A stretch of 8,046 nt of DNA from JAWKTM01 sp041399085 (GTDB lineage: Bacteria; Planctomycetota; Planctomycetia; Pirellulales; Pirellulaceae), in NCBI GenBank assembly GCA_041399085.1, contig JAWKTM010000129.1, positions 1 to 8,046 of the forward strand, given 5' to 3'. A program made the translations under genes and the position numbers. Positions 5,613 through 8,046 of the stretch are shown one piece after another; positions within the stretch are counted from its first letter, which is position 1; each line of letters begins with the position of its first letter. Under the pieces are notes generated by a model. The model saw nothing but the letters and a program-made list of their open reading frames with translations, was not told the origin of the DNA and searched no databases.

Positions 5613-6254
5613 CTATGACTTGACGGAATCTTCCGGTGTGTCGGTCGCGCTGGCGGATTGCTCGGACGAAGCTTCGCTCGCGTGGCTATCGTCCGCAGCG
5701 GCAGCGGTCTTGCCGTGTTCCGCGTCCGACTTGCCAGGCTTCGTCGAATGGCTTTTCGGCGGACCGCCTGGCTTGAAGATCAACACCAACGCCGCTCCCA
5801 TCACGACCATGAAGATGCCCGAGTAAAAGATCGGGTGCGCCTCGCGCAGGCCTTGCATGGTGGCCGAGACGCTGAATCCCTTGCCGATGTACAACGCCAT
5901 CACCACATTCACGATCGGCGCGCCGCCGAACACCAGTGGCATCACGTAAATCGGATTGCCGCCAGCCGTCATGGCGATCACGATTCCGAGCGCGCCGAAC
6001 GCGCCAGCGACGCCCGCCATCGTGCTCCACATCATGCCGCTGGCCGTCCAGCCGCCGCTCAGCTTGCCTGTCATCGTCAGAATGCCGATCGGCACCAAGA
6101 TCGCGACCAAGAGATAAGCCACGCCGACGCAAATCAACGGCTTCAAGCGGTCGTTGCCCAACAGATGCTGGCCCTTGTGCAACACCGAGCCATAAATTCC
6201 CCAAGACATAACGGTCAACATGATCCCGGCTAGGATCAGCGATAAGCCTTTCAT
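5613..6254 (-). CDS. Five-TM inner-membrane protein with hydrophilic C-terminal tail
   Basis: 213 residues. Hydrophobic segments at about 1-25, 36-61, 74-97, 101-124 and 140-160 give five predicted membrane helices; several are Gly-rich (MAGVAGAFGALGIVIAM). The arrangement recalls a half-size member of the drug/metabolite or sugar-uptake transporter superfamily, but no diagnostic motif was found, so transport is only a guess. Residues 161-213 are a low-complexity soluble tail rich in Ser, Ala, Asp and Glu. The ATG at 6254 was chosen because it opens directly into the first helix; a GGAG lies 11 bases upstream. In-frame sequence up to 6353 is Arg-rich and overlaps the region just past the upstream gene's terminator, so it is unlikely to be coding. 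It is probably first gene of an operon with 5265-5606. Confidence 0.8.
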   Translation of the reverse strand: MKGLSLILAGIMLTVMSWGIYGSVLHKGQHLLGNDRLKPLICVGVAYLLVAILVPIGILTMTGKLSGGWTASGMMWSTMAGVAGAFGALGIVIAMTAGGNPIYVMPLVFGGAPIVNVVMALYIGKGFSVSATMQGLREAHPIFYSGIFMVVMGAALVLIFKPGGPPKSHSTKPGKSDAEHGKTAAAADDSHASEASSEQSASATDTPEDSVKS

Positions 6255-6344
6255 CGGCGGAGAAACTCCAGGTGTGAGGTTTGGGCGGGAGCCGCGAGAA
6301 CGTGGGCGACCATCTCTCGAACGGCCAATTCGACCGCTCATCCT

Positions 6345-6391
6345 AGCAAACAAACAAACAAAGGGCAGCCGAACGATCTGTCCGACTGCCC
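6345..6391 (-). terminator. Intrinsic terminator after the coiled-coil protein gene
   Basis: Inverted repeat with arms 6363-6373 and 6381-6391: 11 pairs in RNA, including two G-U wobbles, and a seven-base loop. On the minus strand it is followed by TTTGTTTGTTTGTTTGC. The T tract is built from a CAAA tetranucleotide repeated four times (6347-6362 on the plus strand). It lies 86 bases past the stop at 6477 and separates that gene from the five-TM operon. Confidence 0.8.
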
Positions 6392-6476
6392 CCGTGGATT
6401 CGCGTTGGATTCTGACGCGGCGGAAGCTGTTCGCCGCCAGGAAGGACTCGCCGCCCGTGCGAACCGCCGACCGACT

Positions 6477-7157
6477 TTACGGCAGCACGTAGTAATACAC
6501 CGGCTGGAACGAAGTCACGGGCGGATCCGCCGGCACGATTTCGATCTTCTCGCTATAGCTAGGCGCGGTGATCGACCAATTCTCCAGGCTCTTGCCGGGA
6601 AGCTGCGTCGTCACCGTTCCCACGGGCACCTTCAGCGTCAGCGACTTACCGGCCTCGACCCCTTGCTCGGTTCGATTCACGTAAATGCGTTGGTACGAGT
6701 CGGTCTTGTTGATGATTTCAAACGTCCCTTCCTGCAGCAACGCGTTGTTCACGGCGTTCGTCACGTCTTGCTTGAACTCGGGGCTGTCGTTCATGATCGC
6801 GCTCAGCCGCGGAATCCGCTGGCCTTGGCTATCGACGCTGGAGATCGCGTCCAGAATCTGACGCTGCTTTTCAATCTCTTCGCTGATGCGATCGCGCAAC
6901 TCGTTGACTTCGCCTTTCAATTGGCCGACCTGCGTGATCGTTTCGGTCAGGTTATCGGCCAAGGCATTCATCTGCAGTTCGAGCGCGACCAAGCGGCGCG
7001 TGAGCTGTTCGTTGGTCAAGCCAATTGGCGAAGTTGGGGCCGCGGCGGCGGCCGGAACTTCGATATCGGGTCCAGCCAGATCATCTTGGCCAGAGGCGGT
7101 TGCACCTTGCCACAGCAACAATCCCAGCGCGCACCATCCGATCACTCGGGCAGTCAT
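6477..7157 (-). CDS. Secreted coiled-coil protein of unknown function
   Basis: 226 residues. Signal peptide 1-23 (MTARVIGWCALGLLLWQG, cleavage near ATASG-QD). An Ala/Pro-rich linker (about 28-47) leads to a long coiled coil at about 48-108 (LTETITQVGQLKGEVNELRD). The C-terminal part, about 143-226, looks beta-rich (TFEIINKTDSYQRIYVNRTE) and ends in an unusual tyrosine run, VYYYVLP. It is probably periplasmic or attached to the cell surface, and the coiled coil suggests oligomerisation. The start is well supported by GAGGT on the minus strand about five bases upstream of the ATG. A terminator follows, so it is likely a single-gene unit, transcribed away from the 7423 gene. No family recognised; the beta-rich end might bind a partner or ligand, which is only inference. 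Confidence 0.82.
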   Translation of the reverse strand: MTARVIGWCALGLLLWQGATASGQDDLAGPDIEVPAAAAAPTSPIGLTNEQLTRRLVALELQMNALADNLTETITQVGQLKGEVNELRDRISEEIEKQRQILDAISSVDSQGQRIPRLSAIMNDSPEFKQDVTNAVNNALLQEGTFEIINKTDSYQRIYVNRTEQGVEAGKSLTLKVPVGTVTTQLPGKSLENWSITAPSYSEKIEIVPADPPVTSFQPVYYYVLP

Positions 7158-7231
7158 GATTCACCTCGTGTTAAAACGGTTTCCTGTTGACCCGTTCCCT
7201 GGCGAATGCCGCGCCGGTTATTCCATCCTGC

Positions 7232-7261
7232 CGGCTTAAACCAAGAATTCAGTCTAAGCCG
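7232..7261. promoter_or_regulatory. Inverted repeat in the divergent intergenic region, possible operator
   Basis: CGGCTTA at 7232-7238 and TAAGCCG at 7255-7261, a perfect seven-base inverted repeat with a 16-base spacer. It lies 75 bases upstream of the coiled-coil gene start and about 70 bases upstream of the plus-strand promoter, so it could serve either. Regulator unknown. Confidence 0.4.
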
Positions 7262-7332
7262 ACTGCGGGAGCATGCAAGTAGCAAGCGAACGCGTGACGG
7301 TCCGCGCGATAAGGATATTTCGTCCGACCCGG

Positions 7333-7361
7333 TTGACTTTGCCGGTTAGCCTTTTTGTAAT
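7333..7361 (+). promoter_or_regulatory. Sigma70-like promoter for the small tail-anchored protein gene
   Basis: TTGACT (7333-7338) and TGTAAT (7356-7361) with a 17-base spacer; each hexamer matches five of six consensus bases. Transcription would start near 7368 and leave a leader of about 55 bases before the ATG at 7423. This is the clearest promoter in the window. Confidence 0.7.
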
Positions 7362-7422
7362 GAGGTTGCCTTCATTCGCTACAGGCCTCGATTCGTTTCG
7401 TCGTTTGTGATGAGTGCGTGCC

Positions 7423-7746
7423 ATGATTCGTTATGCCTCGCTAAAGACCCTGCCTCCCGAAGTTTCTTTCCCCGAAGATTTGCGATCTCGAATCCACCAC
7501 GACGCCGCGGCCGGCCGTCTGGGATTTGACGGCTTTATGAGCAAAGCCGTATTCGATCGCCTCTACCGACTCAGCGACGACTGGGATTACCGCCAGGCGC
7601 TCGAACGTCTGTTCACGATTTGCACGTTCGACGCCGAGCACGGCGATTCGTCCAGCGGCCAGTCGAAGCTGGTCTACGTCGCGGGCTTGGCCGGCGCCGC
7701 CGGATTGACCTTGGCCGTCAGCGCATGGATTTGGCTGGCAATGTAA
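7423..7746 (+). CDS. Small C-terminally membrane-anchored protein of unknown function
   Basis: 107 residues from the ATG at 7423; a GTG three codons earlier (7414) is an alternative. Residues 1-78 are soluble and mixed helical, with many charged and aromatic positions (VFDRLYRLSDDWDYRQALER). A short Ser/Gly linker (77-81) leads to a single hydrophobic helix at about 84-106 (LVYVAGLAGAAGLTLAVSAW), which ends at the C-terminus. This is the layout of a tail-anchored inner-membrane protein with its main domain in the cytoplasm. A promoter with near-consensus hexamers lies upstream. No clear Shine-Dalgarno is present. It is the only plus-strand gene seen here and is divergent from the coiled-coil gene. 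No family recognised. Confidence 0.7.
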   Translation: MIRYASLKTLPPEVSFPEDLRSRIHHDAAAGRLGFDGFMSKAVFDRLYRLSDDWDYRQALERLFTICTFDAEHGDSSSGQSKLVYVAGLAGAAGLTLAVSAWIWLAM

Positions 7747-7766
7747 GTCCCCGGTTACCTCATGAA

Positions 7767-7791
7767 AGCGGCACGGTACGAGCCGTCCGGT
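7767..7791 (+). repeat. Hairpin repeat family 1, copy D
   Basis: Matches copy C (1594-1618) at 22 of 25 positions, although more than 6 kb away. The core is ACGGT-acga-GCCGT, where the inner pair becomes a T-G wobble and the loop changes. It starts 20 bases past the stop of the 7423 gene. Confidence 0.72.
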
Positions 7792-7940
7792 GACGCGAAA
7801 CCTACTTTCCGTTCACGTCTGTTCCGTCCTTGCGTTCTACTCTTCCCGGCGTCCGCACAAATACGTCAACACGCGCGAACGAGTGATTCGAGAAATTCAC
7901 TTGCTTGCGCCGCGTGCTGGTATTTAAATCGGCCGCTCGC

Positions 7941-8046
7941 CTAGCAGCAGCTTGAGCCATCGGCCGAGCTGCCGCAGCAACTGTCGCCCGGCAGGCTCGT
8001 CAAACGAAAGCCTTGGCCCTTGATTTCCGCCAAGCTGCGAGTCCCG
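7941..8046 (-). CDS. Possible cysteine-rich C-terminus of a gene entering from the right edge
   Basis: An open minus-strand frame enters at the right edge and stops at a TAG at 7941-7943. The 34 visible residues read GTRSLAEIKGQGFRLTSLPG and end with two Cys-Cys pairs, in DSCCGSSADGSSCC. A KGQGF-type stretch followed by a Ser/Gly/Cys tail would fit a metal-binding or zinc-ribbon-associated C-terminus, but this is a guess. A second minus frame stays open to 7924, and codon use does not separate the two. Confidence 0.35.
   Translation of the reverse strand, partial: GTRSLAEIKGQGFRLTSLPGDSCCGSSADGSSCC

Noticed and set aside
6405..7190. Plus-strand open frame of 261 codons
   Set aside because: Antisense to the secreted coiled-coil gene; no start signal or recognisable domain.
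7762..7944. 60-codon plus-strand open frame
   Set aside because: It begins inside repeat copy D and has no ribosome site or recognisable product.
7924..8046. Alternative minus-strand frame at the right edge
   Set aside because: It is open for 40 codons and cannot be excluded; the frame ending at 7941 was preferred only because of its ordered KGQGF and Cys-Cys pattern.

Overview
The window looks like chromosomal DNA of a GC-rich Gram-negative bacterium, most likely a planctomycete of the Pirellula/Rhodopirellula type. The evidence is indirect: a DUF1570-type secreted protein fused to leucine-rich repeats, an outer-membrane beta-barrel with a cysteine-rich linker, several secreted proteins matching no widespread family, and short dispersed hairpin repeats in the intergenic DNA. 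No rRNA, tRNA, CRISPR array or phage module was found.

Layout. Positions 1-1407 (minus) hold most of an IS4-type DDE transposase whose 3' end lies beyond the left edge. Positions 1408-1645 hold three complete copies of a hairpin repeat and possibly a fourth, broken one. Then come, all on the minus strand: a secreted HExxH metallopeptidase-like protein with C-terminal LRRs (1646-3565); a strong intrinsic terminator (3662-3700); an outer-membrane porin-like protein with a coiled coil and an eight-cysteine tract (3756-4787); a 477-base repeat-rich gap (4788-5264); a likely two-gene operon of a five-TM membrane protein (5613-6254) and a small helical protein (5265-5606); an intrinsic terminator (6345-6391); and a secreted coiled-coil protein (6477-7157). 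A divergent intergenic region (7158-7422) carries a good sigma70-like promoter that drives a small tail-anchored membrane protein on the plus strand (7423-7746). After a fourth complete repeat copy, the window ends in what may be the cysteine-rich C-terminus of a minus-strand gene (7941-8046).

How the parts fit. Three of the genes encode proteins with signal peptides (peptidase-LRR, barrel, coiled-coil protein) and two encode inner-membrane proteins, so this is mainly a cell-envelope neighbourhood. Terminators and spacing suggest mostly single-gene transcription units apart from the 5613-6254/5265-5606 pair. I see no convincing defence system, toxin-antitoxin pair or biosynthetic cluster. The most unusual features are the two hairpin repeat families with compensatory stem changes, the HExxH-LRR fusion, and the cysteine-rich linker of the barrel protein.
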